Below are positions 1 through 7,965 of a stretch of DNA of 64,000 nt, piece after piece; within the stretch, counting starts at the first letter, position 1, and every line of letters starts with the position of its first letter. Position numbers and translations under genes: made by a program. The notes beneath the pieces were generated by a model. That model worked only from the letters and a program-made list of their open reading frames with translations, had not been told where the DNA came from and searched no databases. Source of the stretch: CAYMND01 sp964465065 (lineage in GTDB: Bacteria > Acidobacteriota > Aminicenantia > UBA2199); the NCBI GenBank assembly GCA_964465065.1, contig CAYXHZ010000013.1, forward strand, positions 8,266 to 72,265, read 5' to 3'.

Positions 1-313
1 GCAGGGTATCTGCATTTTTTACCCGGACCCTTGGCCGAAAGAACGTTTTCAGGAACGGCGCATGTTTTCGCCCTACGTCAGCGATTTGCTGCTGAGCCGC
101 CTTTCCGGCGGTGGTTTTCTATGGATCAAGACGGATCATGTGCAATACCTGCAACAGATTCAAGGGACACTGAGCCGATACCCTTTGTCGACGCAGCCCT
201 CTCCACCCAGCCCTTTGCAGCCCGGCTTGTACCCGACAGATTTCGAAAACCTCTTCCGAAACCAAAAAAAACCGCTCTTCGAATTGTGCCTAAAAAAAAA
301 CGACTCGCCCTGA
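1..313 (+). CDS. trmB: tRNA (guanine-N7-)-methyltransferase, 3' part
   Basis: C-terminal part of the SAM-dependent enzyme that makes m7G46 in tRNA. The gene enters from the left edge: the frame is open from base 2 and contains FYPDPWPKERFQERR, matching the family's conserved FPDPWPKxRHxxRR segment, followed by the LLLSRLSGGGFLWIKTD strand-helix typical of the end of the methyltransferase fold. TGA is at 311-313. The last ~45 residues are Pro/Ser/Lys-rich and poorly conserved, as is common in this family. The start codon and SAM-binding loop lie outside the window. The next gene (336-722) converges on it. Confidence 0.85.
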   Translation, partial: QGICIFYPDPWPKERFQERRMFSPYVSDLLLSRLSGGGFLWIKTDHVQYLQQIQGTLSRYPLSTQPSPPSPLQPGLYPTDFENLFRNQKKPLFELCLKKNDSP

Positions 314-335
314 CGCGGAAGTTCAGTGCCGCCTT

Positions 336-722
336 TCAGTCATCGGTATGGGGTTCCTGATCCAGCCAACTTTTTCTGCCGATGAAAAGAAGCGGCATCA
401 GGATGGGAATCACCCCGGGCAGCATAGCCAGCAGCTGTCGGTTGCCGACTTCTTCATAAACCAGCAGCAGACAGCCGGCACCGCTGAACAGCAGCAGATA
501 CATGGGCAGCATCAGTTTCCACATGCGAACTGCTGGATGACGCCAGGGGGCGAAATAAAAAACGGCCGCCAAAGCAGCCAGGCTGCAGGCGAAAGTGCAG
601 TAAACCTGCCAGCTCACCCCCCGCTGAATCAGGATGACCGTTCCCAGAATCGGCATCCACAAAAAGCTGCCCAGCCAGCCCAGAATCCAGCCCCATCTTT
701 CACCAGCTCTGGTTTGTGCCAT
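336..722 (-). CDS. small integral membrane protein (four predicted TM helices)
   Basis: 128-aa protein of no family I recognise. Hydrophobic segments at about residues 11-31, 37-56, 65-85 and 92-112 predict a four-helix inner-membrane protein with a charged C-terminal tail ending in DQEPHTDD. I chose the ATG at 722 because GGAGGG lies just upstream; the open frame continues upstream to 914 but that part is antisense to the 3' end of uup and has no membrane character. It lies 58 bp downstream of uup on the same strand and is probably co-transcribed. Function unknown. Confidence 0.65.
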   Translation of the reverse strand: MAQTRAGERWGWILGWLGSFLWMPILGTVILIQRGVSWQVYCTFACSLAALAAVFYFAPWRHPAVRMWKLMLPMYLLLFSGAGCLLLVYEEVGNRQLLAMLPGVIPILMPLLFIGRKSWLDQEPHTDD

Positions 723-780
723 TTTCCCTCCGCTTTTGCCGTCCCAACGGACCAGCAAACCACTCGGATAGGTATTGGCA

Positions 781-2583
781 TCAGCTGCCGTTTTTTTCAA
801 CTTTTTGCGCCTGCAGGGCCGAACGTTTATCTTCCAGTTCCTGCCAGCAGGCATAGGCGGCCGCAATCTCGAATTGCAGGTTCTGCAGACTGCTATTGGC
901 CTGCAGCACCTCACCGGGTTCTTTGCGGTAAAAATCGCTCTGCGACATCGCTTCGAGCAACAAGGCTTTTTTCTGCTCCAGCGCCTCGATCTGCTCGGGC
1001 AAGTCCGACAACAGTCTCTCTTCCCGGTTGCTCAGCTTGCTGGCCTGTCTGACCCGTCTGAGCGCTGGCGTTTTTTCGACGGCCATCGCCGGCGGCATAG
1101 TCGGCCGTTGTCGCAACCAATCGTCGTAACCGCCGATGTACTCGTTGATCCTGCCATCCCCTTCGAAGACCAGGGTGGAGGTCACCACGTTGTTGAGAAA
1201 GGCGCGGTCATGGCTGATGACCAGCAGTGTGCCCTTGAATTCGAGCAGCAGTTCTTCCAGCAGTTCCAGGGTTTCCAGGTCCAGATCGTTGGTCGGTTCG
1301 TCCATAACCAGCAGATTGCAGGGTTGGGTGAACAGACGGGCCAAAAGCAGGCGTCCCCGTTCACCGCCGGACAGTACTCCGACCGGTACCCGCATCCGTT
1401 CCGGACTGAACAGGAAACGTTGCAGATAGCCGACGACATGCTGGGTAGTTCCGTTGATCCGGATATGGTCGTTGCCGCCGGCGATGTTTTCCCACACCGT
1501 TTTGTCTTCATCCAGCTGCTGCCGCTGCTGGTCGTAATAGATGATGGACAGCGAGCTGCCGTGGGTCAGCTGGCCGCTGAGGGGCTGGATTTCTCCGAGC
1601 AGCAGGCGGATCAAAGTGCTTTTTCCGCAGCCGTTGGCTCCGATGATACCGATTCGGTCTCGACGCATGACGGTTGTGGAGAAATCGACGATGAGCTTGT
1701 TCTCTCCGTATTGATAATTCAGCCGTTCCGCCTGCAAGACCAGTTCACCGGATCGGCCGGCCTCCTGAAGCACCATGTTGACCTGTCCCGGCGCCGGCCT
1801 GCGCCGCCGTCTCTTCTCACGCATCGCTTCCAGCGCCCTGACACGGCCTTCGTTTCGCGTTCGCCTGGCCTTGATGCCCTGACGTATCCAGGCTTCCTCC
1901 TGAGACAACTTCTTGTCGAAACGCCGGTTCTGCTCGTCCTCGGCCGTCAGCGCCTGTTCCTTGCGGATCAGAAAGGTTTCGTAATCGCAATTCCAGTCGA
2001 ACAGTCTTCCCAGGTCGATTTCGATGATCCGCCCGGCTACACGGCGCACCAGTTGCCGGTCATGTGTCACCAGCAACACCGCTTTGGGGTAATCGTGCAA
2101 AAAACCGTCCAGCCAGGCGATGGATTCGATATCGAGGTGATTGGTCGGCTCGTCCAGCATCAGCAGATCGGGTTGAGCCAGCAGAACCCGGGCCAGCAAG
2201 GCACGGCGTTTCTGACCGCTGGAAAGGCTGGAAAACAATTCCTCTCCCGGCAACTTGAGTTCGCGGATCATTCGCTCCACGACATAATCTTCCAAAACGG
2301 TCTCCTGCCGTCCAAGCGCCCCGTTCAGAAGTTCCCGAACCGTTTCCTGAATGGTCTGCGGAATATCCTGCGTCAGATAGGCGATACGGGCTCCCTGGCG
2401 CAGGCTGATCAGGCCGCTGTCCGGTTGAATTTCGCCGGCGATCATTTTCATCAGCGTCGTTTTGCCGCAGCCGTTTCGGCCCAGCAGGCAGATATGCTCT
2501 CCCGATTCGATGTTGATGGAGATATCGTCCAGCAAAGGATGGGCGAAGCCGATACGGATATTCTGCAGAGATATCAGGGCCAT
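781..2583 (-). CDS. uup: ABC-F family ATPase, Uup-like
   Basis: Soluble protein with two ABC ATPase domains and no membrane domain. Uup-type ABC-F proteins act on ribosomes or DNA intermediates. First domain: Walker A GRNGCGKTT (~35-43), signature LSSGQKRRA (~120), Walker B LMLDEPTNHLD (~141). Second domain: Walker A GANGCGKST, signature LSGGERGRL, Walker B LVMDEPTNDLD. The linker between them is very Arg-rich (EKRRRRRP), and the C-terminus (~525-595) is a predicted coiled coil, the Uup hallmark. Length 600 aa is close to usual (about 635). Start ATG has GGTGA upstream; a weak promoter (TTTGCG, 17 bp, TATACT at 2612-2607) precedes it. Divergent from the MscS gene. The exact ABC-F subfamily is inferred. 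Confidence 0.88.
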   Translation of the reverse strand: MALISLQNIRIGFAHPLLDDISINIESGEHICLLGRNGCGKTTLMKMIAGEIQPDSGLISLRQGARIAYLTQDIPQTIQETVRELLNGALGRQETVLEDYVVERMIRELKLPGEELFSSLSSGQKRRALLARVLLAQPDLLMLDEPTNHLDIESIAWLDGFLHDYPKAVLLVTHDRQLVRRVAGRIIEIDLGRLFDWNCDYETFLIRKEQALTAEDEQNRRFDKKLSQEEAWIRQGIKARRTRNEGRVRALEAMREKRRRRRPAPGQVNMVLQEAGRSGELVLQAERLNYQYGENKLIVDFSTTVMRRDRIGIIGANGCGKSTLIRLLLGEIQPLSGQLTHGSSLSIIYYDQQRQQLDEDKTVWENIAGGNDHIRINGTTQHVVGYLQRFLFSPERMRVPVGVLSGGERGRLLLARLFTQPCNLLVMDEPTNDLDLETLELLEELLLEFKGTLLVISHDRAFLNNVVTSTLVFEGDGRINEYIGGYDDWLRQRPTMPPAMAVEKTPALRRVRQASKLSNREERLLSDLPEQIEALEQKKALLLEAMSQSDFYRKEPGEVLQANSSLQNLQFEIAAAYACWQELEDKRSALQAQKVEKNGS

Positions 2584-2683
2584 TTTTCACCATGAAACCG
2601 CTGCCCAGTATACCGCAAAGCGCAGCTTTCGCAAAACGGCATATGTGCTGGATTTTTTCGACAGCCTTTGTTATAAGGTGCTC

Positions 2684-3622
2684 ATGAGCGGATTTTTTGA
2701 TTCGGATTTCTGGAAGGCGCTGATCGACAGCAGCCGCAAATGGTTGATATCGGAATTTCCGGGATTGCTTTTGGCGCTGCTTTTTTTCTTTCTGGCGCTC
2801 AAATTTCTCGCCTTCAGCCTGAACCGTCTGAAGAAAATCCTGGTTTTCGTCGCCGAACGCAACGACAATCAGGACCCGGAAGAAGCCTCCAAACGGGTCA
2901 ACACCCTGGTCGGCATTCTGCACAGCGCCTTGCGCATCATCCTGTGGACCATCTTCATCATGATCATCATGCAGAAGATCGGTATCGACATTGCCCCCCT
3001 GCTGGCCGGCGCCGGCATACTGGGCCTGGCCATCGGTTTCGGCGCTCAGGAATTGGTCAGAGATTTCATCTCGGGTTTCTTCATCATCCTGGAGAATCAG
3101 ATCCGGTCCGGCGACGTGGCAATCATCAACGGCACCTCGGGACTGGTGGAAAAAATCGGGCTTCGTACCATCAGCCTGCGTGATCTTTCCGGAGTGGTGC
3201 ACATCTTCCAGAACGGCAAAATCGACACCCTCTCCAATATGACCAAAGAATGGTCGGCCATCGCCCTGGAAATCGGTGTGGCCTACAAAGAAGACATCAA
3301 CCGCGTTATGCAGGTGATGCGGGAAGTCGGTGAAGATATCGCCACCGATCCGCTTTTCAGGGAGAATATTCTGGAACCCATCGAAATCATGGGCCTGGAC
3401 CAGTTCGCCGGCAGCTCCATGATCATCAAGGCCAGAATCAAGACCCGACCCAGCCAGCAATGGACCATCGGCCGCGAGTACCGCAAACGCTTGAAATACG
3501 CTTTCGACCGGAATCGTATCGAGATCCCATTTCCTCATACAACAGTCTATTGGGGCGAGCGGATCGCTCCGCTCGAGCTGAAAATCGACCCGGCGCCAGA
3601 TCAGGAGAGCCGGTCTTCCTAA
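2684..3622 (+). CDS. MscS-family small-conductance mechanosensitive channel
   Basis: 312-aa channel that releases solutes on hypo-osmotic shock. Hydrophobic helices near residues 22-45 and 77-97 are followed by the pore-lining TM3, a Gly/Ala-rich stretch around residues 103-125 (LAGAGILGLAIGFGAQELV), then the beta-domain (GLVEKIGLRTISLRDLSG) and the alpha/beta C-terminal domain, ending with FPHTTVYWGE. Length matches the compact MscS class. The ATG at 2684 has AAGGTG at 2675-2680; the frame is open further upstream to 2462, but that overlaps the uup promoter and 5' end and is rejected. Its stop codon overlaps that of the convergent radC. Confidence 0.9.
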   Translation: MSGFFDSDFWKALIDSSRKWLISEFPGLLLALLFFFLALKFLAFSLNRLKKILVFVAERNDNQDPEEASKRVNTLVGILHSALRIILWTIFIMIIMQKIGIDIAPLLAGAGILGLAIGFGAQELVRDFISGFFIILENQIRSGDVAIINGTSGLVEKIGLRTISLRDLSGVVHIFQNGKIDTLSNMTKEWSAIALEIGVAYKEDINRVMQVMREVGEDIATDPLFRENILEPIEIMGLDQFAGSSMIIKARIKTRPSQQWTIGREYRKRLKYAFDRNRIEIPFPHTTVYWGERIAPLELKIDPAPDQESRSS

Positions 3623-4296
3623 GCCATCTTGCCGAATGCAGCCGGATGAGTTTCCTTCATACTCAGAAATCCGCCAGCCGAAAAAATGACGTGGTCCAGA
3701 ATATCGATACCCAGCAGCTCCCCGGCCCGACACAGGCGCTCGGTAACGGACATGTCCTCGACGCTCGGACTCAGCTGGCCTGACGGATGATTGTGGGCCA
3801 AAATGATCGAGGCCGCCCGATCGGCGATGGCCTCGGCAAAGACCTCTCTGGGATGCACCATGGATGCGTTCAGGGTACCGATGAATATGACCCGTTTTTC
3901 GATCAGCTGATTGGCCCCGTCCAGAGTCAGCACGATAAAATGTTCCTGCTTGCGGTTCCGATAAGCCCCCAGCAATACGAAAACGTCCTGTGGACGGGAT
4001 ATTTTGCTGCTTATGGGCTGGGCGCATCTCCGACCGTATTCGAGGAGCGCCAGAACCTGACTGGATTTAGCCTGACCAAGACCGGGTACCCCGACCAAGT
4101 CGGCCATGCCGATGCTACCGTTCTTTTCCTGGATCTGTTCGAGAACCCGTTCCGCCAGGTATCCGACATCATGATTGCCGTTGCCGCTCCCCAGCACCAC
4201 GGCCAGCAGCTCCTGGTCCGACAGCGCCGCCGCCCCCTTTTCCAGCATTTTCTCCCGGGGGCGTCTGAATTTTTCCAGGTCTTTGATCCTTTTCAT
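3619..4296 (-). CDS. radC: RadC family JAB/MPN-domain protein
   Basis: 225-aa RadC protein. An N-terminal helix-hairpin-helix-like region (LSDQELLAVVLGSG and VPGLGQAKSSQVLALLE) precedes the JAB metalloprotease-like domain, where the zinc motif AHNHPSGQLSPSVED is intact (HxH...D) around residues 168-182. The family is widespread and was named after a radiation phenotype that was later reassigned; its true role is unsettled. Start ATG at 4296 lacks a strong ribosome site (AGGGT about 15 nt upstream). The stop (TAG, 3619-3621) overlaps the TAA of the convergent channel gene, so the two share four bases and no terminator lies between them. Confidence 0.9.
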   Translation of the reverse strand: MKRIKDLEKFRRPREKMLEKGAAALSDQELLAVVLGSGNGNHDVGYLAERVLEQIQEKNGSIGMADLVGVPGLGQAKSSQVLALLEYGRRCAQPISSKISRPQDVFVLLGAYRNRKQEHFIVLTLDGANQLIEKRVIFIGTLNASMVHPREVFAEAIADRAASIILAHNHPSGQLSPSVEDMSVTERLCRAGELLGIDILDHVIFSAGGFLSMKETHPAAFGKMA

Positions 4297-4359
4297 AGTC
4301 AGTCGACCCTGCCCTTATCGTACAAACAATTTGCATGTTATCTTTTGAAAAGTCAAGTC

Positions 4360-4375
4360 GGGGTTCGTCAACCCC
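4360..4375. repeat. 6-bp perfect inverted repeat in the radC/terB-like divergent region
   Basis: GGGGTT (4360-4365), loop CGTC, AACCCC (4370-4375). It sits between the divergent starts of radC and the TerB-like gene, about 20 bp upstream of the latter's -35 box. No T-run follows, so it is not a standard terminator; an operator is possible. No regulator is assigned. Confidence 0.35.
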
Positions 4376-4394
4376 CGGAAATGAATCGGCGATA

Positions 4395-4423
4395 TTGTCA
4401 AATCTTTGCGGGTTCGGTATGAT
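4395..4423 (+). promoter_or_regulatory. sigma70-type promoter, predicted leaderless start
   Basis: -35 TTGTCA (4395-4400), 17-bp spacer, -10 TATGAT (4418-4423). Only five bases separate the -10 from the ATG at 4429, so transcription should begin at or next to the start codon. There is no Shine-Dalgarno sequence. Confidence 0.55.
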
Positions 4424-4428
4424 TGGGT

Positions 4429-4884
4429 ATGCTCGAAAAAGTGATTTCCTTCATCCTGAACCATGAGCGCAGAAAGCCGGAATCAGACCAAAGCAGCGAT
4501 TTCTCGCCGCTGGAACTCAATACGGCATTGCTGATGATCGACATCGCCGGCAGCGACCACGATCTGTCCGAGCCGGAACTCGAGTTGATCCGCCAGTTTC
4601 TGACCCGGCAGTTTTCGTTGAACCAGGCGGATGTGGGCACGCTTCTGGACGAAGCCCGCCAGCTTCTGAACGATCAGACCGACCTCTGGGAACCGGTCAG
4701 CTTACTCAATGCGCAGCTGAATTCCAGCCAGAAAATGGAATTGCTGATCAACCTGTGGCGGATCGTCTTTTCAGACGCCCGCCTCGACGGCCATGAGGAC
4801 CATCTGATGCACAAGATCGCCGATCTGCTCAAACTGGATCACGACGACCTGATCCGTTGCAAATTGTCAGCCAAGCAGCAATAA
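4429..4884 (+). CDS. TerB-like (tellurite-resistance TerB domain) protein
   Basis: 151-aa all-helical protein resembling the TerB/DjlA domain: an acidic first half (LLMIDIAGSDHDLSEPELELIRQFL) and a second half with LINLWRIVFSDARLDGHEDHLMHKIADLL, the usual 'A.D..l...E...i..ia..L' pattern with paired metal-binding-type Asp/Glu residues. TerB-like domains are thought to act at the inner membrane or bind metal; no other ter genes are nearby, so a role in tellurite resistance is not implied. A TTG codon two residues upstream (4423) lies inside the predicted -10 box, so ATG 4429 is preferred. Convergent with the DHH phosphoesterase gene. Confidence 0.7.
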   Translation: MLEKVISFILNHERRKPESDQSSDFSPLELNTALLMIDIAGSDHDLSEPELELIRQFLTRQFSLNQADVGTLLDEARQLLNDQTDLWEPVSLLNAQLNSSQKMELLINLWRIVFSDARLDGHEDHLMHKIADLLKLDHDDLIRCKLSAKQQ

Positions 4885-4930
4885 AACAAAACGCAAGGCT
4901 GCTGAGGAACCTCCACCCGATACTAAAGAA

Positions 4931-6025
4931 TTACCCGTTAAAGAATCGTCGCATTCGTCTGAGCCATCTGGCGGCTGTGTAGCGGGTCGTCCGGCCGCTG
5001 TCGGAATGCAGTGCCGCATGAATCTGTAGCCAGGTGCAGCTTTCGACCGACCTCCACAGCTCGGCAGTCTCCGCCAGGGGCATAAAATAGTCCATGTTGA
5101 TCTGATAGGCACCTTTGTAATGCCGTGCTCCCCCGTCCTGAGTGATGCGCCGGACCAGGTCGTGAAGATCGATTTTTTTGGATCGCGAGCGCAGGGAGAC
5201 ATCGAGGGTCAGATGATCCGGGCTGCGGATCAGGGCGTAAACGGCCGCCAGAGATATTCCTTTTCGTTGGATCAGCATGTCCGAGGATACGGCGATCAGA
5301 TCCCGTTCGGTGTGCGCCAGCAGGCCCAGACCGCACAGCAGCACCCCGTCTTTCTCCACCGCAGCGGCCAGGCCTTTTTCCAGGCGTTCCTGCTGTTGGG
5401 CGTTCAAATGGACGCGCAGGTGCCGGTTCAGCCAGTTCGCGCTGCACAGGGGTCCGAGGTAATCCGCCACCGCCTGATCGCGGACAAAAGCGTGGATCAA
5501 TCCATCCGTATCGGCATGAATCGCATAGTACAGGGCGGTCGCACATTTCTTCAAAATCGTCAGGCACCAGTCCTGCCCGCTGGCGATCAGCCATTCGCTG
5601 ATCAGGGTACTGACGGCGCCGATGTCCATATCCACGATCTGCCTGCCCAGGTCCTTGAACTCATCCGCCGGCTGGTGGTGGTCGATGTGCAGAAGCACCG
5701 GCAGCGAAGGTGCGAGCGCCGGAGGAATCGGACGGGCGTAATCCAGAACGATGACGCCATCGACACCAGAACAATCCCTGGAGGCGATGATCCGATAGGG
5801 AATCGAAAAATCCCGAACCATGCGCCGGTTGACCTGCAGCGACAGAGGTTTGTCACCCCGAATCTTCACCCGGGAGCCGAAATGCGCGCCGATATGCAGA
5901 AGCGCCTGGGCTGCGGCGAGAAAATCCGGATCCGGTGAAACGGGCGACCAGACAATGACACGTTTATGGCTGGTGAACAGCTCGCGCAGCAAGGCCAGCG
6001 GACCAATTTCATCGCCGGTGGTCAT
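4931..6025 (-). CDS. DHH-family phosphoesterase (NrnA/RecJ-like), divergent motifs
   Basis: 364-aa protein of the DHH/DHHA1 superfamily, which hydrolyses short oligonucleotides, pAp or cyclic dinucleotides using two metal ions. The DHH signature is intact (LLHIDHHQPAD, ~113-123), as are VIVLDYA and ADTDGLIHA, which carry metal-ligand Asp residues. Two places differ: motif I, usually HVNPDGD, reads PVSPDPD (His lost, both Asp kept), and the DHHA1 substrate loop, usually GGGHxxAAG, reads GGARHYKGAYQ. It may therefore be a divergent NrnA-type enzyme with altered substrate choice. Start ATG follows a strong promoter directly and has no ribosome site. Divergent from the tandem Lrp gene. Confidence 0.75.
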   Translation of the reverse strand: MTTGDEIGPLALLRELFTSHKRVIVWSPVSPDPDFLAAAQALLHIGAHFGSRVKIRGDKPLSLQVNRRMVRDFSIPYRIIASRDCSGVDGVIVLDYARPIPPALAPSLPVLLHIDHHQPADEFKDLGRQIVDMDIGAVSTLISEWLIASGQDWCLTILKKCATALYYAIHADTDGLIHAFVRDQAVADYLGPLCSANWLNRHLRVHLNAQQQERLEKGLAAAVEKDGVLLCGLGLLAHTERDLIAVSSDMLIQRKGISLAAVYALIRSPDHLTLDVSLRSRSKKIDLHDLVRRITQDGGARHYKGAYQINMDYFMPLAETAELWRSVESCTWLQIHAALHSDSGRTTRYTAARWLRRMRRFFNG

Positions 6026-6032
6026 TGAGACA

Positions 6033-6061
6033 ATTATACTCCACCCGCACCTTCAGGACAA
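6033..6061 (-). promoter_or_regulatory. sigma70-type promoter, predicted leaderless start
   Basis: On the minus strand: -35 TTGTCC (6061-6056), 17-bp spacer, -10 TATAAT (6038-6033). Seven bases (TGTCTCA) separate it from the ATG at 6025, placing the expected start of transcription at the ATG. No Shine-Dalgarno sequence. Confidence 0.6.
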
Positions 6062-6171
6062 AGGAAGCAAATTGACAGAATTTTCCGGGTAAACAATTGA
6101 CTATTGCGTGCCTATCGTGAAATAATGCAGTTATTGTAAAATTCAGCGCCGATTATTCAGGACAATTCTTG

Positions 6172-7140
6172 ATGTTTGAACTGGACGAGATTGACAAGCA
6201 GCTGCTCTTCGAAATGAGCCTGGACGGTCGTATCGGACTGACAGAACTGGCCCAGAAAGTCGATATGAGCAAACAATCGGTCGCCTACCGCCTGAACCGT
6301 CTGAAAAAAGACGGCATTATCAAGCGGGTTTACGCCATCACCAATATTTACCGCCTGGGCAAGACTCATTTCCGTGTATTCCTCAAATTGCAGAACATCA
6401 ACCAGGAGGCGGAAAAGTCCTTCAAGACTTTTCTTCTCGAGCATCCGCAGATCGCCTGGGTTGTCTACCTCGACGGAGACTTCGACATCCTTTTCGTCGT
6501 CTGGGCCGACAACATCATCGCATTCGAGAAGGTGTACGACGAGGTCGTCAGCCGCTTTGGCGCCATCATCCTGGAAAAACATTTTTCCGTCGCCACCCGG
6601 ATCGAATACCTGCCCAGTTACTACCTCGCCCCGCCAAACCCGATCAAAAGCGATTCCTGGATATTCGGCGCCTGCTTCGAGTGCAGCGATCTCGACGATC
6701 TGGACAAGAAGCTGCTGACCCATCTCAACCGGACCGGCCGCAGCGGTATCAGCGAACTGTCCCGGGAGCTGCAGGTTTCTCCACAAAAAATCCGCACCCG
6801 CCTCAAACGTCTGCATGACCTCAAGGTGGTCATCGGCTATACCGTCAAGCTGGATCACCAGCAGCTCGGCTTCGTCTACCGCAAGGTCCTGCTCCGTCTC
6901 AACGACACCTCGTCGGCTTACCTGGAGACACTGTCCAATTACCTGAAGGAACAAGCCAGCGTCATCTCCCTGCTCAAAACTCTGGGCACCAACGATTTCG
7001 AATTCGAACTGATGAGCCGTTCCAGCGACGAGTTCTACAACCTGCTCAAGAATCTGCGCCTGTTTCTGGGGGCACAGCTGAGAGATCTCAACACGGTGAT
7101 CATGAGCGACGAACCCCGTTACGAAGACTTGTCTTTTTGA
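6172..7140 (+). CDS. tandem Lrp/AsnC-type transcription regulator (two HTH-RAM halves)
   Basis: 322-aa protein made of two consecutive Lrp/AsnC units. Half one (~1-150): winged-helix DEIDKQLLFEMSLDGRIGL with recognition helix MSKQSVAYRLNRLKKDGII, then a RAM-like domain. Half two (~170-320): DLDDLDKKLLTHLNRTGRSG with SPQKIRTRLKRLHDLKVV and a second RAM-like domain. A normal Lrp protein is about 150 aa with one unit, so this is a duplication-fusion and may be a built-in dimer. The closest alternative is the Lrp-like siroheme decarboxylase fusion (NirDL/AhbAB type), but no tetrapyrrole genes are nearby. ATG 6172 is preferred to the TTG just before it. mtgA follows after 3 bp. Confidence 0.75.
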   Translation: MFELDEIDKQLLFEMSLDGRIGLTELAQKVDMSKQSVAYRLNRLKKDGIIKRVYAITNIYRLGKTHFRVFLKLQNINQEAEKSFKTFLLEHPQIAWVVYLDGDFDILFVVWADNIIAFEKVYDEVVSRFGAIILEKHFSVATRIEYLPSYYLAPPNPIKSDSWIFGACFECSDLDDLDKKLLTHLNRTGRSGISELSRELQVSPQKIRTRLKRLHDLKVVIGYTVKLDHQQLGFVYRKVLLRLNDTSSAYLETLSNYLKEQASVISLLKTLGTNDFEFELMSRSSDEFYNLLKNLRLFLGAQLRDLNTVIMSDEPRYEDLSF

Positions 7141-7143
7141 AGC

Positions 7144-7887
7144 ATGGCAGTCAAGAAAAAAAGTTTGTGCAAAAAAATCCTGCTGGTTTTCGGCTGCCTG
7201 ACGCTGGCGCTGGCCGCTGCGATTCTGGGCTTGTTTCTCTTCACACCCCGAGTCTGCGAGCTCAAAGACGCCAATCCCCGCAGCTCGGCTTTCATGGAAC
7301 TTAGAAAGAAAGAAGCAGCCGAGCGCAAGCAGACCCTGGTCATTCATCATGCCTGGGTGCCTCTGTCGGCAATCCCCAAACTGCTCGTCGAGGCCGTTCT
7401 GAGTTCCGAAGACGAACGTTTCTTCGATCATCACGGTATCGACTGGCATGAATTGCGTCGGGCCATCGCCGGCAGAAAAGGCAATAAAGCCGTACGCGGA
7501 GCCAGTACCATCAGTCAGCAGTTGGCCAAAAATCTCTACCTGTCCCCGGCCAGGTCATGGACTAGAAAACTGAAGGAACTGGTTCTGACCATCAAGCTGG
7601 AAAGCTGCCTGAGTAAAAAAAGGATCCTGGAATGTTATCTGAACCTGATCGAATTGGGTAACGGAATATTCGGGGTGGAGGCCGCCAGCGGGCATTTTTT
7701 CGGGAAGAGCGTCTCCAAGCTGACAGCTCAGGAAATGATCCGCCTGGTATCCGTCATACCCAAACCCCTGCGTGTCTCGCCGCGCTCCAGCTCCAAATAC
7801 CTGCTCTGGCGCATGAAATGGATCGCCGCTCGGCTGCTGCGCAAGGGTCTGATCGACCCAGCACAGTATGAACAGATTATACAGTGA
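7144..7887 (+). CDS. mtgA: monofunctional biosynthetic peptidoglycan transglycosylase (GT51)
   Basis: 247-aa membrane-anchored enzyme that polymerises lipid II into glycan strands. After a basic N-terminus there is one signal-anchor helix (~14-33), then the GT51 domain with the catalytic-Glu motif SSEDERFFDHHGID (~92-105), RGASTISQQLAKNLYL, the second motif with KRILECYLNLIELGNGIFGVEAA, and SKLTAQEMIRLVSVIPKP. No transpeptidase domain follows, so it is of MtgA type, of usual length. It starts 3 bp after the tandem Lrp gene's stop, and the two are almost certainly one transcript, an unusual pairing. Confidence 0.9.
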   Translation: MAVKKKSLCKKILLVFGCLTLALAAAILGLFLFTPRVCELKDANPRSSAFMELRKKEAAERKQTLVIHHAWVPLSAIPKLLVEAVLSSEDERFFDHHGIDWHELRRAIAGRKGNKAVRGASTISQQLAKNLYLSPARSWTRKLKELVLTIKLESCLSKKRILECYLNLIELGNGIFGVEAASGHFFGKSVSKLTAQEMIRLVSVIPKPLRVSPRSSSKYLLWRMKWIAARLLRKGLIDPAQYEQIIQ

Positions 7888-7919
7888 AGGCGGCGAACGG
7901 CTTGACATCCTCCGCCTTT

Positions 7920-7948
7920 TTGACAACAATACCTATTTCGGATAAGTA
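7920..7948 (+). promoter_or_regulatory. candidate promoter for the 599-aa gene
   Basis: -35 TTGACA (7920-7925), 17-bp spacer, -10 TAAGTA (7943-7948). A second TTGACA at 7902-7907 has a weak -10, AACAAT (7925-7930), 17 bp downstream. Both lie between mtgA and the ATG at 7966. Confidence 0.4.
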
Positions 7949-7965
7949 AGCCGAGCGAGGTGAAC

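Noticed and set aside
775..2595. Long plus-strand frame antisense to uup
   Set aside because: Product is Gln/Phe-rich without any motif; the minus strand carries two complete ABC domains.
3619..3622. Regulatory meaning of the four-base stop overlap of the MscS gene and radC
   Set aside because: CTAA giving TAA on one strand and TAG on the other is common between packed convergent genes.
2060..4027. 655-codon minus-strand frame across uup, MscS and radC
   Set aside because: Antisense to the intact MscS channel and out of frame with uup and radC; no ribosome site or motif.
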